DNA from: Candidatus Moranbacteria bacterium UBA2282
Lineage (GTDB): Bacteria; Patescibacteriota; Minisyncoccia; Moranbacterales; UBA2206
Assembly: GCA_002345745.1 (NCBI GenBank)
Contig: DDWQ01000004.1
Coordinates: 1-27,021, forward strand
Direction: 5' to 3'
DNA length: 27,021 bases
Below are positions 13,412-22,495 of this stretch, piece by piece. Under the pieces are notes generated by a model. That model did not search any database, was not told the DNA's origin, and worked only from the letters and a program-made list of their open reading frames with translations. The position numbers were made by a program, and so were the translations under genes. Positions within the stretch are counted from its first letter, which is position 1; every line of letters begins with the position of its first letter.

Positions 13412-13506
13412 AGAGAGTTCCATTGTTTTTTATTTTACTCATTTTGATTAAATTATTTTTACTTTTTTATAACCCTATGCTGTTGATTTTATTATAGCAC
13501 ACTCAT

Positions 13507-14526
13507 CTATTTCTGTAATTTTTTGCTCAAAAGTTTCTTCACCTCTTGATCAAAATCAGAAACATAGTTTTTATCCTGAACTTTTGCAAATTTTTCAAAC
13601 TCACCCATCGCCAATTCCTTGGCCACCTCATGGCTGATTTTTCCAGCGTTAGTCAAAATATCATACTCACTGAATTTCAAAAAGACATCTAGTTTTTTAA
13701 TCCAATCTTTCATATACATCACCCTGCCGCGGGCTGCCTGCATTTCAGCATAATCAATGTACATATTTACAATCCGATTCAGATCAGTAAGTTCTTTTTT
13801 GTCTAAATAATTCTTGGCAATTATCACATCGCTTGGCATAATTTTTCCCCTGGGACTTCTTCGCCAAGAAGTTAGTCCCAGAGAATCCTTCTTACTACTG
13901 ACTCGCTCGGAAATAATTTCAGCGGCTGTTTTTCCTGTGATGGCGAAATGTAATTTGTTTTGCACAGTGGCAAAAAATTGCTTTGTTTCATAGGCTTTTG
14001 AGGAATAGTCGACTGAAGTGACATAGATATCAGTCACTTTTTGGTATAACATTCGCTCGCTAGTGCGAATGTCACGAATTTCTTCATATAGCTCATCAAA
14101 AAAACGCGCAGAAAAACGAGAGCCATGCTTAAATCTGTCAGAGTCGAGTGCATAGCCTTTGTGGATATAGTTTTTCAAAATACTTGTCGCCCATTGGCGA
14201 AACTGCGTGCCACGCTCGGAATTTATTCGATAACCGACAGCAATAATGACTTCCAGAGAATAGAAGGCTGTGCTCCGTTTTATCTCTCTATTGCCCTCTT
14301 TTTGAACTTGTAAGAAATCCTTACGAGTTGCATTTTCATCCAATTCTTTGTCTGAATAAATATTTTTGAGATGTTGGGTGATATTTTGAGGCGTAGTATT
14401 AAAAAGTTCCGCCATGCGTTTTTGCGGCAGCCAGATATTTTCCTCAGCATAAAGCACCTCGACATTGACTGATCCATCTGAAGTTTGATAGAAAGCAATT
14501 TGATTGTCTGGAATTTTACCTGCCAT
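13507..14526 (-). CDS. RhuM-family protein
   Basis: The 339-aa protein matches the RhuM (virulence RhuM) family in its order of motifs: FYQTSDGSVNVEVLYAEENI, WLPQKRMAELFNTTPQNITQ (a helix-turn-helix-like stretch, about 32-51), HLKNIYSDKELDENATRKDF, VIIAVGYRINSERGTQFRQW and ATSILKNYIHKGYALD. A longer C-terminal half (about 140-339) is helical. The family is often found on genomic islands and its biochemical role is unsettled. It has its own promoter, whose -10 sits inside a palindrome, suggesting autoregulation. It stands alone between the fibre gene and the VirD4-like run. Confidence 0.82.
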   Translation of the reverse strand: MAGKIPDNQIAFYQTSDGSVNVEVLYAEENIWLPQKRMAELFNTTPQNITQHLKNIYSDKELDENATRKDFLQVQKEGNREIKRSTAFYSLEVIIAVGYRINSERGTQFRQWATSILKNYIHKGYALDSDRFKHGSRFSARFFDELYEEIRDIRTSERMLYQKVTDIYVTSVDYSSKAYETKQFFATVQNKLHFAITGKTAAEIISERVSSKKDSLGLTSWRRSPRGKIMPSDVIIAKNYLDKKELTDLNRIVNMYIDYAEMQAARGRVMYMKDWIKKLDVFLKFSEYDILTNAGKISHEVAKELAMGEFEKFAKVQDKNYVSDFDQEVKKLLSKKLQK

Positions 14527-14626
14527 ATTGGTATGATTTTTACTTTTTTATCAACCTTGAGTGCTCCTAAAGCTCATCTTTTTGAGAGGCAACGCAATCT
14601 GCAAAGCACTAGTTTTTATTATACTA

Positions 14627-14662
14627 TATGTACATTATAGCGTACATACTAATTTAAGACAA
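14627..14662 (-). promoter_or_regulatory. promoter with operator-like palindrome for the RhuM gene
   Basis: On the minus strand TTGTCT (14657-14662), 17 nt and TATAAT (14634-14639). The -10 lies in the centre of the palindrome TATGTAC-N8-GTACATA (14627-14648). A second TATAAT-like box follows closely downstream. Confidence 0.65.
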
Positions 14663-14672
14663 TGTTATTTTT

Positions 14673-17162
14673 TTATGCCATCATCTTTATTTTTGTCCGC
14701 TCCATAATCTCCCGATTAACCAGATTTTTATCGCGACCATATTTTAAACGGGATAATTCTTTGATAGCATTGGCAATTTCTTGATTGCCTTTAGTCGGCG
14801 GATAGGTCATCATATTGAAAGGTTTTGTTAAAACATTGTTGACGAGGATGCGTGCAAAACAGTTGTAATTGTCTACATTCACCAAATCATTAGCACTAAA
14901 CACTGGCGCGAACTGCTTTTCTAGAAATTCGGCGTCTTCCGGCCCAACTCTGAATGCCACCATTGAACCAACATTACCAAAAACAGCTTTAGAAATTTCC
15001 TCTTTGAGCTGTGCAATAAATTGATGTGCTAGAATTAACACTAGTCTATATTTACGAGCCTCAGAAAGGATTTGTGCAATTGAATTAGTGGTTACATTTT
15101 GAAATTCATCCAGATATAAATAGAAATCAACTCTTTGGTCCTCAAGCGTGTCCACACGTGAAAGACCCGCCATTAAAATCTTTCCCACCATAACCATCCC
15201 TAACAGTCGCGCATTAATTTCACCAATTTTTCCCTTAGAAAGATTGATCAAAAGAATCTTTTTGTTATCCATAATTTCACGCATATTAATCGTGCTTCGC
15301 TGTTGGGCAATGATTGGACGCATCATATCATTGGAGATGAAAGTTGTAAGTTTAGATGTGATATAGGGAACCATATTAGCCAAGGCTGCTTCTCCACCAG
15401 CCTTTTCAGCCTCCTTAGTCCAAAAATCAATCACAATTTGATTCTTGCAACGAGCCAATTTCATTCGACGGAAATCTTCATCAGACAAAACCTTGGAAAT
15501 TTCCATCAAAGTTGAACCACTCGCAGGGTCATCCATAATCAAAAGCATCGCATTTCGCATATACTGTTCAAACATCGGACCACCTGTCGCCTTCAAATCA
15601 TATAATTGATCAAAAATTCCTAACACTTCATTAATGACAAAAGTTTTTTGCTCTGGTTTTGTTTCATCATATTCCAGCATATTCAAACCAAATGGTCTTT
15701 CCACATCCGACGGATCAAAGACAATGACATCCTCAGCTCGCTCTTTGGGAATAGCTGTTAGAATATCTTCAATGGCATCACCATGCGGATCAATAAAACA
15801 AAATCCCCGACCTTCTCGTGCATCTTGCTTCGCCATTTCCTGCAGAAAATTAGACTTTCCAACGCCAGTTTGTCCAACAGTATATAGATGCCTGCGTCTA
15901 TCAATCATACCCAGCTTAATAGGTGTTTTGACGCCACGATATCTATTATAACCTAATGATATTCCATCTTGTGGAATATCCAGTGGTGGCGGTGCCATAC
16001 TTGATTTTAACCATTTAATTCTAGCTACATCTGTGACAGAAATTGGCAGATGAAAAATACTAGCAATTTCTTCAGTATTCAAAATAATAGTATGTTCCGA
16101 ATTAAAATTGCGAAAGATAAAATTATAAGCCAGATCTTTTTGATTAACCCTGCTTTTTACTTGAAAACAATTAATGTCTGAATTTTCAAATTGAGAAAAA
16201 GAATTTTCCAGATGTCCCAAAATTTCATTAGCTCTTTCCTGAGTTGCAGCTGATGTAATCAATCTAATATTGACTTCAAAACCAGCTTTGTTAGTTTTCT
16301 GTTCAATACCTTTGACTAATTCTTGCTCTTCTGATGTGAGTTGAATATTTTTTTCTGGAGCATTTAATGATGTTTCGTTTTTATTTTTACCGCTCTTAAC
16401 CGCTTCGTGCAACATATTCCCAGCACCTTTTCCTATAGTTAATAGCAAGGAATTATTATGCACATCGCTCAATCTTTTTCCTTGTTGCATTTTATGTGCC
16501 ACGCTTCTACCAGCTGATCGCCAGCCAGCTCGAGCTGGTCGCAAAATCAATTGCATCGCGGCACCTTCCAGCTTAGTATCTAATTTACTTAGGGCATTTG
16601 CAATGGAATTTAATGGATCAATTTCCAGACTTTCATAAGTTTTTAGCGGTAAAATATAGCTATTTTTTAATTTTAAAGTAGTAGCGGCTGTAAAACTCCC
16701 CGAAGAAAAAATAGTATAATCCGGTGCTTTTTCCAATGAAGCATTGGGGAAATAACTATGGATTTGTTTTTCAATATTCTCCCTAAACTTTTTCGGCATA
16801 GCAATGAAAAAAACAATCTCGTCATCAGAAGAAGAATTAGCAATTTCAAACGAAACACAAGGAGCATCATACAAAATGCTAGCCAAAATCCCTTTTTTAT
16901 CTTTGATTGTGGAAATTGATGTTAATAATTGCTCCATAGCACCAATTTCTTCACGCCAAGCATCTTGCCTTTCACTTTCTTCGCGCGGTTTAATAACTTT
17001 GGAAACACGAATAACCTCCAAATCCATATTAAGCGATTGGTTTATTTGCACACGGAAAGTTATAAAACTGCGTGCAATCATCCAAGCGCCACTCAAAACA
17101 CTCACAGTCGCCAAAACAACCACACTTATATAGAATATTAAATTGAGATCCATTGAATTCAT
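14673..17162 (-). CDS. VirD4/TraG-like type IV secretion ATPase (HerA/FtsK superfamily)
   Basis: The 829-aa protein has an N-terminal membrane helix (about 8-30) and a long region of alternating helices before the ATPase domain. Walker A is GQTGVGKSN (about residue 430), and Walker B is FYLYLDEFQN (about 680) with the following sensor region LILAHQFIAQL. The segment FIDPHGDAIEDIL and VIVFDPSDVERPFGLNML is typical of the TraG/TraD/VirD4-like family common in Patescibacteria. This is a hexameric motor that would pump DNA or protein at the membrane. It is the last gene of a minus-strand run with a small acidic protein, a DUF5663-type protein and a large membrane protein. No relaxase or VirB4 homologue is seen in the window, so conjugation is not shown; DNA uptake or pilus function is equally possible. 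Confidence 0.8.
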   Translation of the reverse strand: MNSMDLNLIFYISVVVLATVSVLSGAWMIARSFITFRVQINQSLNMDLEVIRVSKVIKPREESERQDAWREEIGAMEQLLTSISTIKDKKGILASILYDAPCVSFEIANSSSDDEIVFFIAMPKKFRENIEKQIHSYFPNASLEKAPDYTIFSSGSFTAATTLKLKNSYILPLKTYESLEIDPLNSIANALSKLDTKLEGAAMQLILRPARAGWRSAGRSVAHKMQQGKRLSDVHNNSLLLTIGKGAGNMLHEAVKSGKNKNETSLNAPEKNIQLTSEEQELVKGIEQKTNKAGFEVNIRLITSAATQERANEILGHLENSFSQFENSDINCFQVKSRVNQKDLAYNFIFRNFNSEHTIILNTEEIASIFHLPISVTDVARIKWLKSSMAPPPLDIPQDGISLGYNRYRGVKTPIKLGMIDRRRHLYTVGQTGVGKSNFLQEMAKQDAREGRGFCFIDPHGDAIEDILTAIPKERAEDVIVFDPSDVERPFGLNMLEYDETKPEQKTFVINEVLGIFDQLYDLKATGGPMFEQYMRNAMLLIMDDPASGSTLMEISKVLSDEDFRRMKLARCKNQIVIDFWTKEAEKAGGEAALANMVPYITSKLTTFISNDMMRPIIAQQRSTINMREIMDNKKILLINLSKGKIGEINARLLGMVMVGKILMAGLSRVDTLEDQRVDFYLYLDEFQNVTTNSIAQILSEARKYRLVLILAHQFIAQLKEEISKAVFGNVGSMVAFRVGPEDAEFLEKQFAPVFSANDLVNVDNYNCFARILVNNVLTKPFNMMTYPPTKGNQEIANAIKELSRLKYGRDKNLVNREIMERTKIKMMA

Positions 17163-17172
17163 TTTTTATTTA

Positions 17173-17212
17173 CCCCATTAAATTCGGCTGTAGGCTGAAT
17201 ATTTAATTGGGG
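17173..17212. repeat. CCCC/GGGG hairpin repeat, copy B
   Basis: CCCCATTAAATT and ATTTAATTGGGG enclose a smaller GGC-tgta-GGCT loop. It lies 11 bp before the start of the VirD4-like gene, between it and the previous gene, and could affect read-through or translation. Confidence 0.7.
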
Positions 17213-17235
17213 TTTTTATCTTTTATTGCTATGTA

Positions 17236-17700
17236 TTATGCTTTTTCAATCAAACCCTTTTGTAGCAAAGCTTCATGCAACTCGTCCGTCATTAGTTTAT
17301 CATGAAAACTATCTAGCATATAATTATCGTCTAGATGCTTGGCGACCTTCACCGCATGTGCCACACCTTTTTGCATAGCAATGTTAACCAAGTTATTCAC
17401 TTTAGCTTCTATCCCCTGCTCTTGACTGGCAATTTCTGCATCTGTTTCAATTTCTTCTGTTTTTACTGGTGCAGTTACTATTATCGATTGCGACTTAGAA
17501 ACAATGTTAGCATAGGTATTATCTTTCTCGACTACCGATTCTCGGCTGGGAATTTCTTCGCTTTTATTTGGCACAACTACTGCTGAAACTTTTTCTTCGG
17601 CTTTTTCTTCAACTCCCTCTGCGGACTTTTTCGAATCAAAGTCTTCAATAAATTTTTTCTTTAAATCTAGGTCAGCCTCTTCAATTGGTTCTAATGACAT
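17236..17700 (-). CDS. acidic protein encoded beside the VirD4-like ATPase, unknown
   Basis: The protein has 154 aa. Residues 1-90 are acidic and probably unstructured (rich in Glu, Lys, Ser). Residues about 98-154 form a compact helical domain (GIEAKVNNLVNIAMQKGVAH, AVKVAKHLDDNYMLDSFHDK, LMTDELHEALLQKGLI) that looks like a protein-interaction module and seems familiar beside this ATPase in Patescibacteria. No catalytic motif is seen. It is 26 nt from the DUF5663-type gene and 73 nt from the ATPase gene, with hairpin copy B in between. Confidence 0.6.
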   Translation of the reverse strand: MSLEPIEEADLDLKKKFIEDFDSKKSAEGVEEKAEEKVSAVVVPNKSEEIPSRESVVEKDNTYANIVSKSQSIIVTAPVKTEEIETDAEIASQEQGIEAKVNNLVNIAMQKGVAHAVKVAKHLDDNYMLDSFHDKLMTDELHEALLQKGLIEKA

Positions 17701-17726
17701 ATTATTGCTTATATTAATAATTAGAT

Positions 17727-18017
17727 TTATGCGTTTATCATTTCTTCTTTTAATTTATTTATTATTCCTTGCAACATTTCGTCATAATTTTCAATTTTTT
17801 CCTGCAAAAAATTTTCAATCTTTTCAGGCTCATCTTGTGCTTCCATCATAGTTCCTAGCAACTCTTGGTCATTAGCACTTAATTTATCCATTGTTTCTAA
17901 AAACATTCGTTTTAGAACCAATTCCGTCATCTTTATAATAATTTCTTCTTGCTTATCCGTTGGGAATTTATCCAATTCCAGTTCTTCAATTAAATTGTTT
18001 TGCATTGTAGAATTCAT
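17727..18017 (-). CDS. DUF5663-type small helical protein
   Basis: The 96-aa protein is all helical: IEELELDKFPTDKQEEIIIK, MTELVLKRMFLETMDKLSAN, DQELLGTMMEAQDEPEKIEN, FLQEKIENYDEMLQGIINKL. The pattern, a short helix ending in L.L..FP..KQEEII, then VLKR, then a D.PEKIE.FL segment, is that of DUF5663, a family largely restricted to Patescibacteria and of unknown function. It sits 23 nt after the large membrane protein gene in the same run. Confidence 0.65.
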   Translation of the reverse strand: MNSTMQNNLIEELELDKFPTDKQEEIIIKMTELVLKRMFLETMDKLSANDQELLGTMMEAQDEPEKIENFLQEKIENYDEMLQGIINKLKEEMINA

Positions 18018-18040
18018 ATTTTTTATTTAGAAGTTAGTTG

Positions 18041-20533
18041 CTAAAGCTTTTTTAAAATAGCATTGATTATTCTTTTTATCCAAACCGAAACCTGCTCGTT
18101 GCCCTTTGGTTCTAGACCAACTGACTTTATTTGCTCAGGGGTCATTTTTGATGTTAATGCTTTAAAAATTTTTACCAGCTTATCTTGTTTATGTTCAGCT
18201 ATATACTCCTTGGCCGGCATATCTAGAATTGCTTGATCAACTCCAACACCTGAATCAAATAGAGACATTCCTGTTTTCCAATAAATATTCTTAAAGCTAT
18301 CGCGCAATTCGCGCAACGCAGAAAGTGCTTTCATTTTATCTTCCTCCAACACGCCCAGCGAAGACATTTTTGCAATTTCTGCATCAAAATCCGCAACATC
18401 TCTAAGGCTTGGATAATCATGATAAATATCTTTACTTCTACTAGCTAGATCTTTTACAACATCTCTGGTTTGATCAATAAATTTTTCATAAACACTCGCG
18501 TCATCAACAAATCCTTGTTCAACAGCATTGTTCACAACTGCTTCAGCAACTTTTTCACTCTCCTGAGTTGTCGCCTCCGCGACGTGATGTTCTGCGCTGT
18601 GCAAACCACCATTATTTTCTATAATATTTTCCACTTGAGAATCTGTTAATTTTTCTGTTATATCACCAGAAGGAAAAGCATCAGGAAAAGCTTTTTCCCA
18701 ATTGATATCTGCGATTTGTTTTGCACTCATTTTGTTAAAATCTATTCCCTTTGGTAATCCATATTTTTCTGGATCGGCAACAATCACATCTTTTAATTTG
18801 TCTATATTATAAATCTTGAGTGCCTCCATTGCTTTGGGATTATTCGCACCTAGAGTTTCAAATTGTTCTTTCAGTTTGACACTAATTTGTCTTTGTGCTT
18901 CTTGCCAAACAGATTTTCCACCTTGATAACCAACAACCGATTGTTCATTAGCAATAGCATTTATTGCATTTGCATCTTCTACCTTAACAGCCCCTTCAAA
19001 CATTTTAGAATTGGAAGCACCTGTTGGAATATCAGAATGGTCTACTGCCTTTGTAGTTTCTCCGAATACTTCGTGCGTTGAACCACCGATTGGAATGTTA
19101 GAATGATTTATTATTGCTGCTCCAAATAAATGTTCAATTTTTGGTTTCCAAAAATCAATTGTTGTTTTCATAGTTTCACTTTCTGCAATTTGATGACCAA
19201 TATAACTGCCGAAAAAAGATGTTGCCACGCCTGCGCCAATAGCCCCATATGTTCTCCATTTTTTTGCTAGATCTCTTTTTTGAATTTCTTGATTGATACC
19301 ATTGATTTTTCCATTCAAAAGTTCATTTAATTTTTCCATATTGACCTCTCCGTTTTCATTCATTGATTCTGTTGAGATGCTTTGAGCTTGTGTCTCGCCT
19401 TGACTCGCCATTCTTTTTTCAGTTATACCTTCAATCATTCGCGAATAACCCAACGCACCAACGCTCATACTAAACGCTCGCCTAGCAGACATAACAGCCA
19501 AAGCACCAGCGGCGCCAGCCCAGGCCCCTGACAAAGCTCCGACGCCTACCAATGCGCCGCCGATTACTAGCTTTTTCTTTAGCGGTAAGTCTCGATAGCC
19601 GTTCAGCATTTTTAAATAGCCGCCCTTTAGTTTGCTTGGCCAAGTCGCACTTTCCACCCTAATTTCATCCCGCGCTAACTCCATATTCAGATATTCACCT
19701 TTAGTCAAAAATTGCGCCACAATTTCTGCATCACCTGCATCCGCAACCTCTGATTTTACAATTGCATCTTTATAATCTTTCAAAGAATTTTCATACTCCG
19801 CCTTTGCTTTTTCAAACTCATCATTAAACTCTTTCAGTTGCGGACCCTTACCAATACCAAGAACCTTTTTAAGCAAAGATGATTTTTCATTCATCTGATT
19901 ATTTTTGATAATGTACGCACGCCTAGATGAATCTAGTTTTTCACCAAGTTCTCTAATTTCTGCATCTTCAGTAGAGATTTCTGTTTTTTCTTCAAATCCA
20001 TCCTTGCCACCGATTGCCACAACCTCTGGATTTTCAGTTAGCTCATATTCAGGACGTTTATAGCCATCATCTATTGGAACTGTGATCCCTTCAACGACTT
20101 CTCCTGATTTTTTATTTCGCGCATCTGCTCTTTTTTCTTCTTCTTCTCCCCATTCCCTATCCAAATCTACCTCATCAGCTTCATCAGCTTCATTTTCTTC
20201 GACTGGTTTTTCTTCTATTACTTTTTGAGATTCTTCACCCTCAGCTGACAAAATTGGCTCTTCTTTTTTGCTATGAATAGTTATAGGAATTTTATCAATA
20301 TTGGGTTTTTTAACTGTAGGTTGAGACTTAGTTACCTTTTCATCACTCCCATCAAATCTATCACCAATAGATCTTTTCCCGCGATTAACTCTTCTTGGTT
20401 TTTTCTTATCTGCATCGTCTTTCTTTCCAAATTCTTCATCTTCATCCGCATGTTTTGAAGATGCTTTTTTTCTCCCACGTTTAAAACCACCTTGTTCTTG
20501 TTCACTTAAATTTTGCCAGCCCTTGTCTGCCAT
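18041..20533 (-). CDS. large membrane/coiled-coil protein of unknown function
   Basis: The 830-aa protein starts with a charged, low-complexity region (about 1-200) rich in Lys and Glu with basic clusters (KRGRKK, KKKPRRVNRGKR). A helical part (about 200-300) follows, then two short hydrophobic glycine/alanine stretches, KKLVIGGALVGVGALSGAWA (about 325) and TYGAIGAGVATSFFGSYIGH (about 425). The C-terminal half (about 470-830) is soluble and helical, ending in VWIKRIINAILKKL. The TTG/ATG choice is clear: ATG 20533 follows AAAGGA at 8 nt. No family is recognised. It is the first gene of the VirD4-like run, so it is a candidate structural or adaptor part of that machine. Confidence 0.6.
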   Translation of the reverse strand: MADKGWQNLSEQEQGGFKRGRKKASSKHADEDEEFGKKDDADKKKPRRVNRGKRSIGDRFDGSDEKVTKSQPTVKKPNIDKIPITIHSKKEEPILSAEGEESQKVIEEKPVEENEADEADEVDLDREWGEEEEKRADARNKKSGEVVEGITVPIDDGYKRPEYELTENPEVVAIGGKDGFEEKTEISTEDAEIRELGEKLDSSRRAYIIKNNQMNEKSSLLKKVLGIGKGPQLKEFNDEFEKAKAEYENSLKDYKDAIVKSEVADAGDAEIVAQFLTKGEYLNMELARDEIRVESATWPSKLKGGYLKMLNGYRDLPLKKKLVIGGALVGVGALSGAWAGAAGALAVMSARRAFSMSVGALGYSRMIEGITEKRMASQGETQAQSISTESMNENGEVNMEKLNELLNGKINGINQEIQKRDLAKKWRTYGAIGAGVATSFFGSYIGHQIAESETMKTTIDFWKPKIEHLFGAAIINHSNIPIGGSTHEVFGETTKAVDHSDIPTGASNSKMFEGAVKVEDANAINAIANEQSVVGYQGGKSVWQEAQRQISVKLKEQFETLGANNPKAMEALKIYNIDKLKDVIVADPEKYGLPKGIDFNKMSAKQIADINWEKAFPDAFPSGDITEKLTDSQVENIIENNGGLHSAEHHVAEATTQESEKVAEAVVNNAVEQGFVDDASVYEKFIDQTRDVVKDLASRSKDIYHDYPSLRDVADFDAEIAKMSSLGVLEEDKMKALSALRELRDSFKNIYWKTGMSLFDSGVGVDQAILDMPAKEYIAEHKQDKLVKIFKALTSKMTPEQIKSVGLEPKGNEQVSVWIKRIINAILKKL

Positions 20534-20566
20534 ATAAAAAATCCTTTTGAATATTTATTTTACACT

Positions 20567-20728
20567 TAGACTTGTTGCGTAATAAGTTGCGTAACGAAAT
20601 TTTCAGATTTTGAGGCATAATTTTTCAAATAATTTTTGCGGTTTAGCTGTCGCTAAGCCAAGAAAATTTTTGGAAAATTTGACCAAAATATGGAAATTGC
20701 AGTAGTGAGTTATTACGCAACAAGTCTA
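20567..20728. mobile_element. MITE-like palindromic element 1
   Basis: Perfect 19-bp terminal inverted repeats, TAGACTTGTTGCGTAATAA (20567-20585) and its complement (20710-20728), bound 162 bp that fold as one long imperfect palindrome, with GGTTTAGC-tgtc-GCTAAGCC at the tip. The outermost bases are TA on both sides, as for TA-targeting transposons. No ORF. The rest of the gene-free stretch 20534-20874 holds only an AT-rich promoter region, with a possible -10 TATTAT near 20834. Confidence 0.8.
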
Positions 20729-20874
20729 TTGTAATTATACCACAAATTAAACTATTCATAGCTGTGTATAAGTCTTAGGCTCTGTAACAAAATAAATTAT
20801 AAAATGGTCTTTTAACCCAGACTAAAATATGCTATTATTTAATTAATAATTTATCATAAAAATAAATACAAATT

Positions 20875-22446
20875 ATGTTTGCTAAAAATAAAAAGGCTTG
20901 GATTTATGGATTATTATTTTTGATAATTGCCTTTGGATTTTTTCTCCGTTTTTATAATATTGAAAACACTCCTCCGGGAGTCTATCCAGATGAAGCGGCT
21001 AATGGTGACGATGCGTTGCGAGCCAATGAAACTGGAAACTATCAATGGTTCTATCCTAATAATACAGGACGAGAGGGATTATTTATGAATCTCGTCGCTC
21101 TTTGTTTTAAACTTTTTGGCATTAACGTCATAGCACTTAAACTTCCAGCTATAATTTTTGGCACACTTAGCATACTCGGCACATATTTATTGACTAAAGA
21201 ATTATTTAAAAGCTCTAGGATGGGACTCATCGCAGCATTCTTATATGCATCCTCTTTTTGGGCTATCAATTTCAGTCGCATTTCCTTTCGTGCTAATATG
21301 CTCCCTTTTGTTTTAGTTTTTTCCTTTTATTTTCTATTTAGAGGTCTTCGCACTAAACGCTGGTGGGATTTTGCTATCGGTGGATTTATTTTTGGTGTTG
21401 GAATGCACACCTATATAGCTTGGAGAGTAGCACCGGCAGTTCTTCTATTTATGCTTATCTTCTTTGCTCTCTCTCGAAAAAATTTCTTCAAAGAATATTG
21501 GAAATCCATCCTGCTTTTTCTGTTGTTTTCCATTATTGCAGCTTTCCCAATGTTTCTAACCTTCTACCAGCATCCTGAATATTTAGAAACTAGATCATCA
21601 GCTGTTTCCATCCTCTCGCCAGAAATTAACCACGGACATCCTATTTTAACATTCTTAAAAAGCTTTTCATTAAGCTTGATAAAATATACCTTTGTCGGCG
21701 ATATGAATTGGCGTCACAATTTTCCCCCCTATCCACTCCTAGACCCATTAACTGGAATGGCTTTTCTTTTTGGAATAGTACTTTCTATTAAACTATTTTT
21801 TCAAGCTTTACGCTCAAGAATTAATAAAAAAATAGCTACTATCCATCTAGAACAACATGCATTTTTATTGCTTTGGTTTTTTCTCTTGCTTGTTCCTGAA
21901 TTTATGACTGGCGAAGGCAATCCACATGCTCTTCGTTCAATTGGCACGTTGCCAGTTGTTATTATTTTAGCGACATTTGCTTTTGAATATTATATAAAAA
22001 AATTAGAAAGTACTAGCAAATCATACAAAAAAAATATTCTCACAATCATACTTTTAGTACTATTGCCTATTGGAATATTTAATTCCTTAAAATACCATGT
22101 ATTTTGGGCTCAAGAAGAGCTAGTAGCAACTTCTTTTAACAAAAATGTTGCGGATATTTATCATTTTGTTGAAACATTACCCAAAAATCAAGAAAAATAT
22201 ATTATAACTTCCTCCAACACATTAATCAAACTTCCTATCTACATCTTCACTTCACACGACACGACTATCAAATATTTCTATCCAGATGAGCTAAATAAAA
22301 TTAGTCCTACTGATTTAAGCAATTCAATTTTTATTTTTATGGAAAAAGATAAAAAAGCTATAAATTATATCAAAACAAAATATCCTCAATTAACATTTGA
22401 AGAGAAAGACTATTCACTTGGAAGCAAATTCTATATTTTAAAATAA
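20875..22446 (+). CDS. GT39-like membrane glycosyltransferase
   Basis: The 523-aa protein has about eleven to thirteen transmembrane helices. Near the N-terminus FLRFYNIENTPPGVYPDEA contains the Asp-Glu pair (PDEA) in the first outer loop, the catalytic position of the GT-C, PMT/ArnT-type enzymes. The region GINVIALKLPAIIFGTLSIL, then TYLLTKELF and FLYASSFWAINFSRISFRAN is typical of the family. The enzymes use a polyprenyl-phosphate sugar as donor and act on the outer face of the membrane. A C-terminal soluble domain (about 430-523) follows. It is followed 49 bp later by a second family member, so the pair probably works in the same pathway. Acceptor and sugar are not known. Confidence 0.78.
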   Translation: MFAKNKKAWIYGLLFLIIAFGFFLRFYNIENTPPGVYPDEAANGDDALRANETGNYQWFYPNNTGREGLFMNLVALCFKLFGINVIALKLPAIIFGTLSILGTYLLTKELFKSSRMGLIAAFLYASSFWAINFSRISFRANMLPFVLVFSFYFLFRGLRTKRWWDFAIGGFIFGVGMHTYIAWRVAPAVLLFMLIFFALSRKNFFKEYWKSILLFLLFSIIAAFPMFLTFYQHPEYLETRSSAVSILSPEINHGHPILTFLKSFSLSLIKYTFVGDMNWRHNFPPYPLLDPLTGMAFLFGIVLSIKLFFQALRSRINKKIATIHLEQHAFLLLWFFLLLVPEFMTGEGNPHALRSIGTLPVVIILATFAFEYYIKKLESTSKSYKKNILTIILLVLLPIGIFNSLKYHVFWAQEELVATSFNKNVADIYHFVETLPKNQEKYIITSSNTLIKLPIYIFTSHDTTIKYFYPDELNKISPTDLSNSIFIFMEKDKKAINYIKTKYPQLTFEEKDYSLGSKFYILK

Positions 22447-22447
22447 A

Positions 22448-22485
22448 CCCCGTTAAATTGTTTCATCATATGAAAATTTAACTGG
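22448..22485. repeat. CCCC/GGGG hairpin repeat, copy C
   Basis: CCCCGTTAAATT and AATTTAACTGG enclose TTTCAT-cat-ATGAAA. The right end is worn (GGTC instead of GGGG). It fills nearly the whole gap between the two glycosyltransferase genes, ending 10 bp before ATG 22496. Confidence 0.7.
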
Positions 22486-22495
22486 TCAAGAAATT

